Source: CAWJLE01 sp963843645 (GTDB lineage: Bacteria; Chloroflexota; Anaerolineae; DAOTYC01). From it: DNA of 64,000 bases. The stretch's first letter is position 1. Each line of letters opens with the position of its first letter. Location of the stretch: the NCBI GenBank assembly GCA_963843645.1, contig CAWJLE010000005.1, positions 1,054,001 to 1,118,000 of the forward strand, written 5' to 3'. Below are positions 46,204 to 55,366 of this stretch, in pieces. The notes beneath the pieces were generated by a model. It worked only from the letters and a program-made list of their open reading frames with translations. It ran no database searches and was not told where the DNA came from. A program made the position numbers and the translations under genes.

Positions 46204-47486
46204 CGAAGCACCTCCGCGATTGGAGGCGCCAGCGGCTGGCGGGCAAGGGCAACCAACAGCGCTCGGTCTAGCGGCTGGTGGGTCTGCCAGCTCACGATCC
46301 GGATTCCGACGCGCCGAAGGCTGCTCATCACGACGGCTCTCTGGAGCCGGGCCAGGCGAATCGGCAGATCAAGACCCGCAGCGGAAGGGAGGGCGCGGAT
46401 CTCGAAATCGATCGGGTCCGGGCTGATGATCAGCATCGCGTAGCCCAACGACCCAATTCGCAGGAGTCCCGGCAGGTCGTCGGGCAGCAGCGGAGTGACG
46501 ACAACGAGCTGCGAGCGGGGCGGGAAGAACCGCGTCGGCAACCTGCTGAGGCTTTCGAACGCGTAGCTCATGCGGGGCTGAGAGCGGGCCAGCGCGTTCA
46601 GAATGCGCTCTCGTTGCGGCGCGCCGTAACCCGGAAATACGCGCGCCATCGGTCCGAAGGTCAACAGCCCGACGCGATGGCCGGCTCTGAGGAACAGGTC
46701 CGCCAGCGAAGACGTTGCCTGCACGCTATACTCGAAGAGCGTCCCGGCGCCGGTGTGTACGTCGCTTTGCGTCCGTGCGTCCAGGATCAGGCCCACATCG
46801 GCCAGGCTTTCCTGCTGGAACTCGTTCGTGAAGAGCCGGCGCTCGTGGCGAGCGGAAACTCGCCAGTTGATCGTTCGTAACCTGTCGCCTAGCGCGTACT
46901 CGCGAACGCCGTAGAAATCCACGCCTGATCCGGCGCGGCGCGCGGGAATGGGGCCGGCAAATCCATAGGTCCGCCGCGGACGCAGATCGATGGGATGGAG
47001 ACGCGCGGTCCGAGGGTAGACGAGCAGCCGGCCGGGGATCTCGATCTGACGTTCGAGGCGGAACAGGCTGAAGTGGTCGCCCGCTGCCAGATTTACGGCC
47101 GTAAAACCGAAAGTCTCCACGTTCGCCGGTCACCGAGTACGCCAGCGAGGCGCTGCCCCCGGCCGCCAGGGATACCGCGAGCCGCGGCTCTCCCTCGGCG
47201 ATGTGCAGTGCCGGGGCCAAGACGTCCTCCATCTGAAACTCCTCCACTCCGCCTCCCGTGTTGGCCACTGTCACTGTGACCTGGACCGGCGTCGCATACG
47301 GCGCACGATCGGCGCTCAGTACGCGCTCTGCCGTCACCTGGACGTCGTCCGGCGCGGTCAAGAGCCCCGCCCCGAGGTAAAACAGCAGGGGAAGGCTCAG
47401 AAGCAACACGTTCCGGCTTCGAGTGAGGAGCCCCAGAAAGACGATGCACAGATCAGCGCGCTGAGGTACAGAGTCCGGCCCGTCAT
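46200..47486 (-). pseudogene. DUF58-domain protein, two frameshifts
   Basis: ATG 47486 (MTGRTLYLSALIC). Breaks lie near 47435 (after ALIC, restored as VFLGLLTRSRNVLLL) and 47115. N-terminal pair of helices, a CARDB-like beta domain (VQVTVTVANTGGGVEEFQ), then the DUF58 block GSGVDFYGVREYALGDRLRTINW-type (split here as GVREYALGDRLR and NWRVSARHERR) and a VWA-like part (ADVGLILDARTQSD). Partner of MoxR. Overlaps moxR and the DUF4129 gene by 4 nt, so the breaks are probably sequence errors. Confidence 0.75.
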
Positions 47487-48453
47487 GCGTCTTCCGGTGT
47501 GACCGGCACGGGCACCGTATTGACCACCTCATCGATGATCCCGTCTGCGGCCTGGCGACCGTCCACAGGTCAGGCTGCACGATCAAGCGATGGCGAAGCG
47601 CCAGATGGGCGAATCGCTTCACGTCGTCGGGCAGGACGTACGCGCGGCCGTCCATCGCCGCCCAGGAGCGCGCCAGCTTCAGCAGGGCCAGCGAGCCGCG
47701 GGGGCTGGCGCCGACGGCGACCTGGCGGTGACCGCGTGTCCCGGCGATCAGGTCGACGATGTAGCGCTTCGATGTCTGCGTCGACGTAGACTTCCTCCAC
47801 CGCGAGACGCATGGCCAGCAGGCCGGCGGCATCGGTGACGGCGTTCAGCGAGAAGGCATCGCTTTTGCGCTCGCGGCGCCGCCGTAGAATCTCCATCTCT
47901 TCGTCTTTCGAGGGATAGCCGAGCGAAAGCTTGATCAGGAAGCGGTCCAGTTGCGCCTCGGGCAAGGGGAAAGTGCCCTCGAATTCGATCGGGTTCTGCG
48001 TCGCGATTACGATAAACGGCTCAGGCAGCTTCAGTGTTTCCCCTTCCAGGGTCACCTGGTATTCCTGCATGGCCTCGAGCAGCGCTGATTGGGTCTTCGG
48101 CGACGCCCGGTTTACTTCGTCGGCGAGGATGATCTGGGCAAAGATCGGGCCTTCGCGCAGCACGAATCGGTCCTGCCCGCGGTCGAAGAAGTAGCCGCCG
48201 GTGATGTCGCCCGGCAGCAGGTCCGGGCGTGAACTGAATTCGCTTGAACGTCAGGCCCAGCGCAACGGCGAAGCTGTTGGCGATCAGGGTCTTTGCGAGG
48301 CCGGGGTAGTCCTCCAACAGGATGTGGCCGCCCGGACGAAAGTATTCCGGCCATGATGTTCTGCAGACCGGCTCTCTTGCCGACGATTGCCTTCTCCACT
48401 TCGTCGATGACGCGCTGCGAAAGCCCGGCTACTTGAGCGATATCGAGAACCAC
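47483..48453 (-). pseudogene. MoxR-family AAA+ ATPase, several frameshifts
   Basis: GTG 48453 (MVLDIAQVAGLSQRVIDEVEKAIVGKRAGLQNIMAG). Breaks lie near 48345, 48225, 47765 and 47555. Motifs across the frames: HILLEDYPGLAKTLIANSFA (Walker A, lacking the usual GVPGxGKT form: DYPGLAKT), IILADEVNRASPKTQSALLEAM (Walker B), the ATQNPIEFEGTFPLPEAQLDRF sensor, and the lid (SPRGSLALLKLARSWA). MoxR ATPases act as chaperones for metalloprotein or complex assembly with VWA/DUF58 partners. Transcribed behind a fluoride riboswitch. Confidence 0.8.
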
Positions 48454-48515
48454 GTGTCAACCTCCAGTTGTGTTTCGCTTCGGCACAGTCCTCGCCCGAC
48501 TTGAAACCCGACAAT

Positions 48516-48612
48516 GAAAAAGCCTCTACCGTCACTTCTCTCATTGAGAGACGCTGGTAGAGGCCATCAGTCGACGTGACGATTTGACGATTCTTGACGA
48601 GCCTCATCGTCA
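48516..48612 (-). promoter_or_regulatory. Fluoride (crcB-motif) riboswitch upstream of moxR
   Basis: Coding strand: GACGATGAGGCTCGTC (aptamer 5-prime part, 48612 downward) and CTGATGGCCTCTACC (48570-48556), the two conserved blocks of the fluoride riboswitch. Its CCTCTACC then pairs with GGTAGAGG in a terminator followed by a T-run (48520-48516). With no fluoride the terminator forms; with fluoride the aptamer holds the strand. Confidence 0.85.
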
Positions 48613-48627
48613 ATATTCGTATGGGCG

Positions 48628-48656
48628 ATTATAACATGCCGCCGGCCGAAAATCAA
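48628..48656 (-). promoter_or_regulatory. Promoter of the fluoride riboswitch and moxR operon
   Basis: On the minus strand TTGATT (48656-48651), a 17-bp spacer and TATAAT (48633-48628). Divergent from the promoter at 48682. Confidence 0.75.
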
Positions 48657-48681
48657 TAGAAGTCGCGGGTTGCATTGCTCA

Positions 48682-48709
48682 TTGACATGTGAGACCGACG
48701 CAGTATAAT
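48682..48709 (+). promoter_or_regulatory. Promoter of the DUF6062 gene
   Basis: TTGACA (48682-48687), a 16-bp spacer and TATAAT (48704-48709), directly before the riboswitch on the plus strand. Confidence 0.75.
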
Positions 48710-48714
48710 CCGGA

Positions 48715-48812
48715 CGACAGCGATGAGGCCCGCCGTTGGGCGTGAGCCCACAAACGTCGCCTGGCGGCTGATAGCCTCTACCTCGAAGGGTATTTTGGGG
48801 TAGGGGCTTTTT
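48715..48812 (+). promoter_or_regulatory. Fluoride (crcB-motif) riboswitch upstream of the DUF6062 gene
   Basis: GCGATGAGGCCCGCC matches the start of the well-known Thermotoga petrophila fluoride aptamer over 15 nt. An optional hairpin (TGGGC...GCCCA), AAAC and GGCTGATAGCCTCTACC follow. AGCCTCTACC (48773-48782) pairs with GGTAGGGGCT (48799-48808) before a T-run: the terminator arm is shared with the aptamer, as expected for an ON switch. Confidence 0.9.
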
Positions 48813-48856
48813 GGGTCCTGGTCACTCGCGCCAGGTCATGGAAGGTGGTGAAGAGC

Positions 48857-49652
48857 ATGGCTTCGAATCGATTCGCGCTCGCGGAGGCGGAACTCCTGGC
48901 GGCGTTTCGCCGGCCAGGCTGCCCGGTCTGCCGGATCAAGGCAGACACCGCCAGGCGCTATATTGCGCACCTCCTTTGGGAAAACGTAAATGACCTGGGG
49001 ACGCGCACTCATCTGGCGCACAGCCTCGGTTTCTGTCCCGAACATACGTGGCAGTTGTTCCACATGGCGAAGGAGGGCCTGGGGAGCGAGCTTGGTCCGA
49101 CCATCATCTACGACGATCTGGTTCGGCGTGTCATCACCGGCCTCCACGAGTTTGCTGCCCGTATTCCGGCCGCCGGGCGACGGCGTAGCCGTCGCGCTTC
49201 CTGGTGCGAGGCCCTGGGAGCGGCCTCGAAGCCAGCAGCGTCCAGGCCTGAGGGTGTCTGGCCGTCGGAGCCCTGCCGCCCCTGTGAGTTTGCGCGGAAG
49301 AGCGAGCTGAGCAACCTGGGCTGGTTGGTGGAGGCCTGCGCTGAAGATCATTTTCGCGCGCGATACGCAGCGTCGGACGGCCTCTGCCTGAACCACCTGC
49401 GCCAGGCACTGGAGCTTTCCGGCGCCAGCGACCCGAGCGCAGCCGGATTCCTGATCGAGAGAGCGGTGCAGCGGCTGTCGGTCCTGGCGACGGACCTGGA
49501 CGAGTACCAGCGCAAGCAGAACTGGCATTACCACGAGGAGGCGACCACGCCCGACGAGAGGGATCCCCCAGATGGGCGACGCAGTTCTTCGGCGGTCCCG
49601 AGCTGTCTCCTGCGGAGGAAGAAGAGGACACGGCAAAGCCGCACGCGCCCTG
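48857..49652 (+). CDS. DUF6062 family protein
   Basis: ATG 48857 (MASNRFALAEAELLAAFRR) after GGAAGGTGG; GTG 48845 is an alternative. Two Cys pairs CPVC (residue about 22) and CRPC (about 135), with CPEHTW and CLNHL, suggest metal or redox sites. The end needs one indel in the C-run at 49564: the corrected tail reads PRWATQFFGGPELSP and stops at TGA 49650-49652. Without it the frame runs on to 49747 with unlikely composition. DUF6062 is uncharacterised. The fluoride riboswitch upstream suggests a role in fluoride or halide stress (inference). Confidence 0.7.
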
Positions 49653-49747
49653 ATCTTTCGTGCGACGGGAGCGAATCGCTACGGTTCGCTCCCCGAGTCC
49701 CGACAGGGCCTGCTTTGGCTGGCCTTGCTCCCTTGCGTGTGCGGTGA

Positions 49748-50923
49748 TCAAATGGCTTGCATCTGGCGTCTTGCCACGAGGAACAGGGGCAAGGCGGCGG
49801 ACTCTGCGGCCAGAGAGAACGCGATGACCAATGGCAGCGAGACTCCGTAGAAGACACCGATCAACGCGCTCCCCAGAAACCAGAACACACCGTAGCCGGC
49901 GGTGAAGAGGCCATACGCCGAAGCGCGCCGTTCAACGGGTACCATCAGCGCGACCGCGGCGGGAATGATCGACTCGTGGACTCCCATGCCCAGACCCCAG
50001 AGCCCGATTCCAACGAACGCGGCCCAGAAGCCCCCCAGGAACACCAGCGGTGCAAAGGCAGCAGAGAGGACCGTCAAGGGAACCAGGACGATGATGCCGA
50101 ACCGGTCGAAGAGGCGACCGCAGACCAGCGAGCCGGCCCCGCTCATGCCCATTGCCACGGCGTAGAAGACCGGGATCAGATCAGTCGTTACGGTGGCCGT
50201 CTTCTCGAAGTGATAGGCCATGAATGGGAAGTCGGCGAATCCGGCGGCGACGAGTGCTGCTCCTGCCAGATAAAGCCAAAACACGCGCGGCAGGCCCCTG
50301 GTTTGGATATTGGGAGGAGTACGTTCCATCTCCTCCGGATGAGGATACGTCAGGCGAGCGACGGCCAGCAGAGCAAGCATGATGAGAGCAGGGATCAGCA
50401 GCAAGGCGAAGGCCAGCCGGTAGTTGCCACGCCAGGCCAGCACTGCGGCGCCGGCGAGCGGTCCGAACAACGCTCCCGCCTGGTCGAGCGCTTCGTGCAA
50501 ACCGAAGGCCCAGCCGTATCCGCCCATCTCCCTGGCGGCGTGGGACAACATAACGTCGCGGGGCGGATTGCGGGTGGCGCGGCCGAAGCGTTCCAGGATG
50601 ATGAGCACGGCGGCCATCTGCCAACTCCCCGCCACAGCCAGCAGCGGCACAGACGCCATCTGGACGACGTAGCCGAAGATGGTGATCGGCCAAAACTGTC
50701 CCGTTCTGTCGCTGAGGCCGCCCGAGACCAGACGCCAGGCGTACCCCAGCAGCTCCCCAAATCCGGTCACGACGGCGACGGTCAAAGCGCTGGCGCCCAG
50801 GAAGGCCAGGTACGGGCCGATGATTCCTCTCGAGCCCTCGTAGGTGAAATCCGCGAAGAAGCTCATCACGCCGATCAGCAGGACGAATTTGAAGGCTCGG
50901 GACCTCATGGGCGACGGTTTCAT
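49748..50923 (-). CDS. MFS transporter
   Basis: 391 residues with about twelve membrane helices and the cytoplasmic loop pattern GRLFDRFGIIVLVPL between helices. The N-terminus (MRSRAFKFVLLIGVMSFFADFTYEGSRG) resembles bacterial MFS proteins with DxxYE near helix 1. Substrate unknown. It is divergent from the TetR gene at 51117, so TetR might control it, although it lies outside the fluoride-switch units. Confidence 0.8.
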   Translation of the reverse strand: MKPSPMRSRAFKFVLLIGVMSFFADFTYEGSRGIIGPYLAFLGASALTVAVVTGFGELLGYAWRLVSGGLSDRTGQFWPITIFGYVVQMASVPLLAVAGSWQMAAVLIILERFGRATRNPPRDVMLSHAAREMGGYGWAFGLHEALDQAGALFGPLAGAAVLAWRGNYRLAFALLLIPALIMLALLAVARLTYPHPEEMERTPPNIQTRGLPRVFWLYLAGAALVAAGFADFPFMAYHFEKTATVTTDLIPVFYAVAMGMSGAGSLVCGRLFDRFGIIVLVPLTVLSAAFAPLVFLGGFWAAFVGIGLWGLGMGVHESIIPAAVALMVPVERRASAYGLFTAGYGVFWFLGSALIGVFYGVSLPLVIAFSLAAESAALPLFLVARRQMQAI

Positions 50924-51050
50924 CGATCGGCCTCCCCCTTCTACCAGGGTCTGGCGCGGGCAGCGCGCGCCGGTTTCGAGCTACTATTGTACCTCACGCG
51001 AATCATCTTTGCAGGATTGCAGATGACATCATCGGTTCGTTTCAGTGGCC

Positions 51051-51079
51051 TTGACACGGGAAGCCTGGTGGACTATAAT
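51051..51079 (+). promoter_or_regulatory. Promoter of the TetR operon
   Basis: TTGACA (51051-51056), a 17-bp spacer and TATAAT (51074-51079), followed by AT-rich ataattaataat that could hold the TetR operator. Strong match to consensus. Confidence 0.75.
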
Positions 51080-51116
51080 TAATAATCAGCCCGTCTGTTT
51101 ATTTTAAGGAGAAACG

Positions 51117-51833
51117 ATGGCCAGAACCGTCAAGCCGGAGCAATTCGCAGCGAAACGCAAAGAGATACTGGAGGCCACCCAACGATTGGTGTTGGCCAAG
51201 GGATATGAGCGAATGTCGATCCAGGACATCCTGGACGAGCTCGAGATCTCCAGCGGGGCTTTCCACCACTACTTTGGCTCGCGGGAAGCGCTGCTCGAAG
51301 CGTTCATCCAACAGATCAAGCAAGGGGCGGAAGAGCCGCTCCTGCCCATCATCCATGACCCACATCTGACCGCCCTCGAAAAACTGCAGGGCTTCTTTGG
51401 CGCGCTGGACCAGTTGAGGTTCGCCCACCGTGCGGACGTAGTCAAGCTGTGGCGGGTCTGGTACACCGACGACAACGCCATCGTTCGCCAGAAAGTAGAC
51501 GAGGCAGTCCTTCAGCAGCGTGCGCCGCTGCTGACTGAAATCGTGCGGCAGGGCATGCGAGAGGGCGCCTTCACGACCACCCATCCGGATCAGGTTGGGG
51601 AGGTCGTCCTGTTCTTGTGGCAGGGCATGGGGAACACTCATGCCAGGTTGCTGCACTCGTTAGGTCAGGGGGCTGACGAGCAGCGCGGCATCGAAGCCAT
51701 CATCGCTACTCATGCTGCCTACATGGAAGCGATTGAACGCGTGCTGGGCGCGCCACCCAATTCTCTGCGTCGTATCGATGGCGAAATGGTGGAAATGTGG
51801 GTGGCGGCGCTGCCAGGGAGTCATCATGCTTAA
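51117..51833 (+). CDS. TetR-family transcriptional regulator
   Basis: 238 residues. The N-terminal HTH matches TetR: RKEILEATQRLVLAKGYERMSIQDILDELEISSGAFHHYFGSREALLEAF (read in shorter segments, residues 15-64). ATG 51117 after AAGGAG. The C-terminal ligand domain is unassigned. The 8-nt overlap with the methyltransferase gene indicates co-transcription, so the operon is likely self-repressed and induced by a compound that the methyltransferases modify (inference). Confidence 0.9.
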   Translation: MARTVKPEQFAAKRKEILEATQRLVLAKGYERMSIQDILDELEISSGAFHHYFGSREALLEAFIQQIKQGAEEPLLPIIHDPHLTALEKLQGFFGALDQLRFAHRADVVKLWRVWYTDDNAIVRQKVDEAVLQQRAPLLTEIVRQGMREGAFTTTHPDQVGEVVLFLWQGMGNTHARLLHSLGQGADEQRGIEAIIATHAAYMEAIERVLGAPPNSLRRIDGEMVEMWVAALPGSHHA

Positions 51834-52803
51834 GACAGTCGCGCCGATTCTGTTCTACGTCGTCAATGTTCTTATGTTCCCGGTGACGCTGATCGGTTAC
51901 GTGATCTGGATCGGCAAAATTCTCCTCACCGGACGCAAGTCTGGTGTGTCGGTGACGGCGCAAGGACCGCTTGCGGCGCGCTGGCTCGAGCACAATCTGG
52001 GGACCAGGGAGGATGAGCCGGCGAATCGGCTGATGATGGTGCTGCCGGGTATCTCTCCCCTGGGGGTGCACCTGGCGGCCGGCCCTCTGCTGCTGGCCCA
52101 CCGCCTGACGGGTTACGTGCCGAGAGCCTTCCGGTATCCTTTCGAGGGCGATATTTCGGAGCAGTACGAAGCCTCTGCCCGGCAAACCTTCTTCGATGCC
52201 GTCGTTGCTCGCCACCTCGCCGACGTTTCGCAGCTCGTCATTCTCGGCGCGGGCTTTGACACGCGCGCGTTCAGACAGCCGAAGGGGGCGCGGGTCCGAT
52301 CCTTCGAGATCGACGCCCCAAAGACGCAAGCGATCAAGCGCGAGGTGCTCGGGAAGGCCGACATCGACCTGGCCGGAGTCACATTCGTCAGCGCTGACTT
52401 CGAGAAGGAAGACTGGCTCAAACGGCTCATTGAAGCGGGCTTCGATCCCGACGAGCCGGCCCTGTTCCTCTGGGAAGGCGTGGTCATGTACCTGAACAGG
52501 GAAGCCGTCGTGGCCACCTTGCGCACAATCGCCGGCACCGCCAGGGGCAGCGTCCTCGCTTTCGATTACTTCACGACCGAACCCCTCAACTCGCGCGCGC
52601 TCTATTGGCGTTACGGGCGAGCGATGACCAACGCCGCGGGTGAGCCGCTCAGGTTCGGGATCGACAGCACGCCGCCGTCGAGCGAGCGTCTCGCCGAGTT
52701 CATCCGGGCTTGTGGGGTGTCCCTCGGTGAGCAGCACACCTTGGGGCAAGAGACGAATGGGAAGCGCGCGTGGGGCGGGTTCGCCACCGCGATTGTGAAG
52801 TGA
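51826..52803 (+). CDS. SAM-dependent methyltransferase (leucine carboxyl methyltransferase-like)
   Basis: 325 residues from ATG 51826. An N-terminal membrane helix (ILFYVVNVLMFPVTLIGYVIWIG) is followed by the PPM1/LCM domain: ARQTFFDAVVARHL, LVILGAGFDTRAFR (SAM-binding), FEIDAPKTQAIK, FLWEGVVMYLNREAV. Family members methylate carboxyl groups of small molecules or proteins. Membrane anchoring and the ICMT-like neighbour suggest a lipid or prenyl substrate (inference). Confidence 0.85.
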   Translation: MLKTVAPILFYVVNVLMFPVTLIGYVIWIGKILLTGRKSGVSVTAQGPLAARWLEHNLGTREDEPANRLMMVLPGISPLGVHLAAGPLLLAHRLTGYVPRAFRYPFEGDISEQYEASARQTFFDAVVARHLADVSQLVILGAGFDTRAFRQPKGARVRSFEIDAPKTQAIKREVLGKADIDLAGVTFVSADFEKEDWLKRLIEAGFDPDEPALFLWEGVVMYLNREAVVATLRTIAGTARGSVLAFDYFTTEPLNSRALYWRYGRAMTNAAGEPLRFGIDSTPPSSERLAEFIRACGVSLGEQHTLGQETNGKRAWGGFATAIVK

Positions 52804-52816
52804 GGGTACATACAAA

Positions 52817-53494
52817 GTGAAGGATCTTATCGTTCCAACGTTAAGGACGTTTCTTCTGGGTGTCGTCGTTCTGGGAGTATTGCTCTTTTTCCCGGCGTGG
52901 ACACTCAATTATTGGCAAGCCTGGGTCTTTGTCCTGGTCTTCATGATGTCAACGAACGTGATCGGAGTCTACCTTTCTCTGAAAAACCCGGCGCTTCTGA
53001 AGCGGCGCATGAATTTCGGGCCTGCGGCGGAACAGAGCCCGGCGCAGAAAATCATCGCTTCTTTCCTCATCGTGAGCTTTCTTGCATTGCTGATCTTTTG
53101 TGCGTTCGATCATCGCTTGGGCTGGTCTCCGGTACCGTCGTACGTGTCATGGACAGGAGACGTCCTGGTCGCTCTTGGCTTGTTCATCGACCTGCTCGTG
53201 CTCAGGGAGAACAGCTTCGGAGCATCCAACGTTCAGGTCTTTGAACACCAAAAAGTCATCTCGACCGGCCCATATGCTCTCGTCAGGCATCCCATGTACG
53301 CTGGAACCCTCGTCATGGTTGCCGGCGTGCCGCTGGCACTTGGCTCGTGGTGGGGACTGGGGATCCTTGTTCTCACCGTGCCGGTCCTGATGTGGAGAAT
53401 CCTCGATGAGGAAAAGCTCCTCGAGCAGGATCTGCCTGGATACGTGGAATACGCCCAAAAGGTGCGGTATCGTCTGGTGCCCCATCTTTGGTGA
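52817..53494 (+). CDS. Isoprenylcysteine carboxyl methyltransferase-like membrane protein
   Basis: 225 residues, four or five membrane helices, with the ICMT/PEMT C-terminal signature: TGPYALVRHPMYAGTLVM and the end LLEQDLPGYVEYAQKVRYRLVP. GTG 52817. Bacteria lack prenylated CaaX proteins, so the substrate is probably a small or lipid molecule. Follows the LCM-like gene by 13 bp in the same operon. Confidence 0.85.
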   Translation: MKDLIVPTLRTFLLGVVVLGVLLFFPAWTLNYWQAWVFVLVFMMSTNVIGVYLSLKNPALLKRRMNFGPAAEQSPAQKIIASFLIVSFLALLIFCAFDHRLGWSPVPSYVSWTGDVLVALGLFIDLLVLRENSFGASNVQVFEHQKVISTGPYALVRHPMYAGTLVMVAGVPLALGSWWGLGILVLTVPVLMWRILDEEKLLEQDLPGYVEYAQKVRYRLVPHLW

Positions 53495-53581
53495 CTCGCT
53501 TTGGTGACTCGCTGAAGTCTGCGTGACCGTGCTCAGAACGGTGCGTTTGGTGCGATATCCCATTGGCCCCTGACCTGCCTG

Positions 53582-53611
53582 TTGATTTTTCTCTCATTGC
53601 GGTGGTATAAT
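53582..53611 (+). promoter_or_regulatory. Promoter of the MutS-like operon
   Basis: TTGATT (53582-53587), an 18-bp spacer and TATAAT (53606-53611), directly before the fluoride riboswitch. Confidence 0.7.
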
Positions 53612-53628
53612 AGCTGCATATACAGAAG

Positions 53629-53739
53629 ACGATGAGGCTCGTCACGGGCGCTCTCGGGTTGCCCGGAAGCGTCATTGTGGTTGACTGATAGCCTCTACCA
53701 GTGCTTCTCGTTGAGAGAAGCGCAGGTAGGGGCTGTTTT
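53629..53739 (+). promoter_or_regulatory. Fluoride (crcB-motif) riboswitch upstream of the MutS-like genes
   Basis: GACGATGAGGCTCGTC near 53629 and CTGATAGCCTCTACC (53685-53699) are the conserved blocks; a GGGC...GCCC hairpin lies between. AGCCTCTACC pairs with GGTAGGGGCT (53725-53734), followed by GTTTTC, as the expression platform. Associations of this riboswitch with MutS-type genes are known in other bacteria. Confidence 0.85.
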
Positions 53740-53836
53740 CATTCGTGGAGATGCGGCGGCCGGTAAAGGACCGGGATACGCCCGGTTGTACCGGCGGCAG
53801 TGGGCCAGCCGCGCATCTCCCGGAAAGGCTGTTGGC

Positions 53837-55366
53837 ATGGCTTTTCACAGCATACTCTTCGAAAGAGCCGAAGACCGCACAGAAGTGGCAGAAGCACCCG
53901 CCTTTTTCGTCGACTTGAATCTCGACCAGATCGTGGACGCCGTCACCCTGGCGAAGCGGGAATACGACCTGAGACCGTTCTTCCACACCCCACTGAATGA
54001 TGCCGGCGCGATAGAATACCGGCACGACGTCATGCGCGACCTCGAAAGCAGAACTCTGTTCGACCACATCGAATCGTTTGCGCGGAGACTGGGCGACATG
54101 CGCGAGCATCTCGCCCAGGAGCAGAAGCTTCACAACAAGTACCAAAAGGAAAGCTGGTTTCTGGACGCGGTGGAGATTTATTGCGGCGCCGTCAACGATC
54201 TGGTGGGCGACCTGGCCGCGGTGAGCCTGCGATCGCGTGGCCTTTTGGCCTTCAGAGAGTATCTGGCGACCTATGCCAGCTCCGTCGGCTTCGTGTCGCT
54301 TGCGGCGGAGACGAAGCGGCTGAAGGCCGACCTGGCCACGGTACGATACTCTCTGCTCATAAAGGATTCCAGTATCACGGTGCGCAGGTACGAGGGCGAA
54401 AGGGATTACAGCGCGGATGTCTCAGCGACCTTTGAGAAATTCAGGCAGGGAGCCGTGGAGAGCTACCTGGCTAGATTCCGCGATTCGGCCGACATGAACC
54501 ACGTGGAAGCAGCAGTGCTGGATTTCGTGGCGCAATTGCATCCTGACATATTTCTGCATCTCGACAGCTATTGCGCAAACAACGCCGATTACCTGGATGA
54601 GACCCTGGCGGTCTTCGACCGGGAAATACAATTCTACATCGCTTATCTGGAGTACATCGCCACACTCAAACGGGCGGGGTTAAAATTCTGTTATCCGCGC
54701 GTATCCAACGAACGCAAGGAGGTTTACGATTATGAAGGATTCGATTTGGCCCTGGCCCGCAAGCTGATCTTCGAAAAGTCGTCGGTGGTCTGCAACGATT
54801 TCCATTTGCACGGCAAGGAGCGCATCATCGTCGTCACCGGCCCGAACCAGGGCGGCAAAACGACCTTCGCGCGCGCCTTTGGGCAGTTGCATTACTTGGC
54901 CAGCCTCGGCTGCCCCGTCCCGGGTCGAGAGGCGCAGCTCTTCCTGTTCGACCGGCTCTTCACGCACTTCGAAAAAGAAGAAGACATACAAAACCTCCGG
55001 GGCAAGCTGCAGGACGATCTGGTCAGGATCTACGGCATTCTGAACCAGGCCACGTCCAACAGCATCGTCATCGTCAACGAGATCTTCACCTCCACGACAT
55101 TACAGGATGCCGTATTCTTAGGTAGGAAGGTAATGGAAAGGATGAGCAGGTTGGATCTCTTGTGTGTTTGTGTGACCTTCGTTGACGAACTGGCCTCTTC
55201 GAGCGAGAAGACGGTTAGCATGGTCAGTTCAGTCGTGCCTGCCAACCCAGCGTTGCGAACCTACAAGATCGTACGGAGGCCGGCTGACGGGCTCGCGTAT
55301 GCAGTGACTATTGCCGAGAAGTATGGGCTTACGTACGATCGTGTGAAGGAGCGTATCAAATCATGA
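53837..55366 (+). CDS. MutS-like ATPase 1
   Basis: 509 residues from ATG 53837. It lacks the mismatch-binding domain I and has only a helical MutS core and the ATPase: Walker A VTGPNQGGKTTFARAFG (near residue 335), Walker B IVIVNEIF with the signature STTLQDAV, and the trailing helix-turn-helix part. The core (residues 30-300) is helix-rich with FDHIESFARRLGDMREHL-type stretches. Not mutS or mutS2 by length; a small MutS paralogue. ATGA overlap with the second copy suggests a heterodimer. Confidence 0.85.
   Translation: MAFHSILFERAEDRTEVAEAPAFFVDLNLDQIVDAVTLAKREYDLRPFFHTPLNDAGAIEYRHDVMRDLESRTLFDHIESFARRLGDMREHLAQEQKLHNKYQKESWFLDAVEIYCGAVNDLVGDLAAVSLRSRGLLAFREYLATYASSVGFVSLAAETKRLKADLATVRYSLLIKDSSITVRRYEGERDYSADVSATFEKFRQGAVESYLARFRDSADMNHVEAAVLDFVAQLHPDIFLHLDSYCANNADYLDETLAVFDREIQFYIAYLEYIATLKRAGLKFCYPRVSNERKEVYDYEGFDLALARKLIFEKSSVVCNDFHLHGKERIIVVTGPNQGGKTTFARAFGQLHYLASLGCPVPGREAQLFLFDRLFTHFEKEEDIQNLRGKLQDDLVRIYGILNQATSNSIVIVNEIFTSTTLQDAVFLGRKVMERMSRLDLLCVCVTFVDELASSSEKTVSMVSSVVPANPALRTYKIVRRPADGLAYAVTIAEKYGLTYDRVKERIKS

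Noticed and set aside
49653..49747. Extended C-terminus of the DUF6062 protein to 49747
   Set aside because: Arg/Ser-rich out-of-frame composition; a single base change in the C-run at 49564 gives a natural end at 49652.
48516..53739. Search for a fluoride exporter (crcB/fluc or CLC-F) among the riboswitch targets
   Set aside because: None of the genes here has the short four-helix Fluc form or CLC motifs; the MFS gene at 49748 is not a known fluoride exporter and is not behind a riboswitch.
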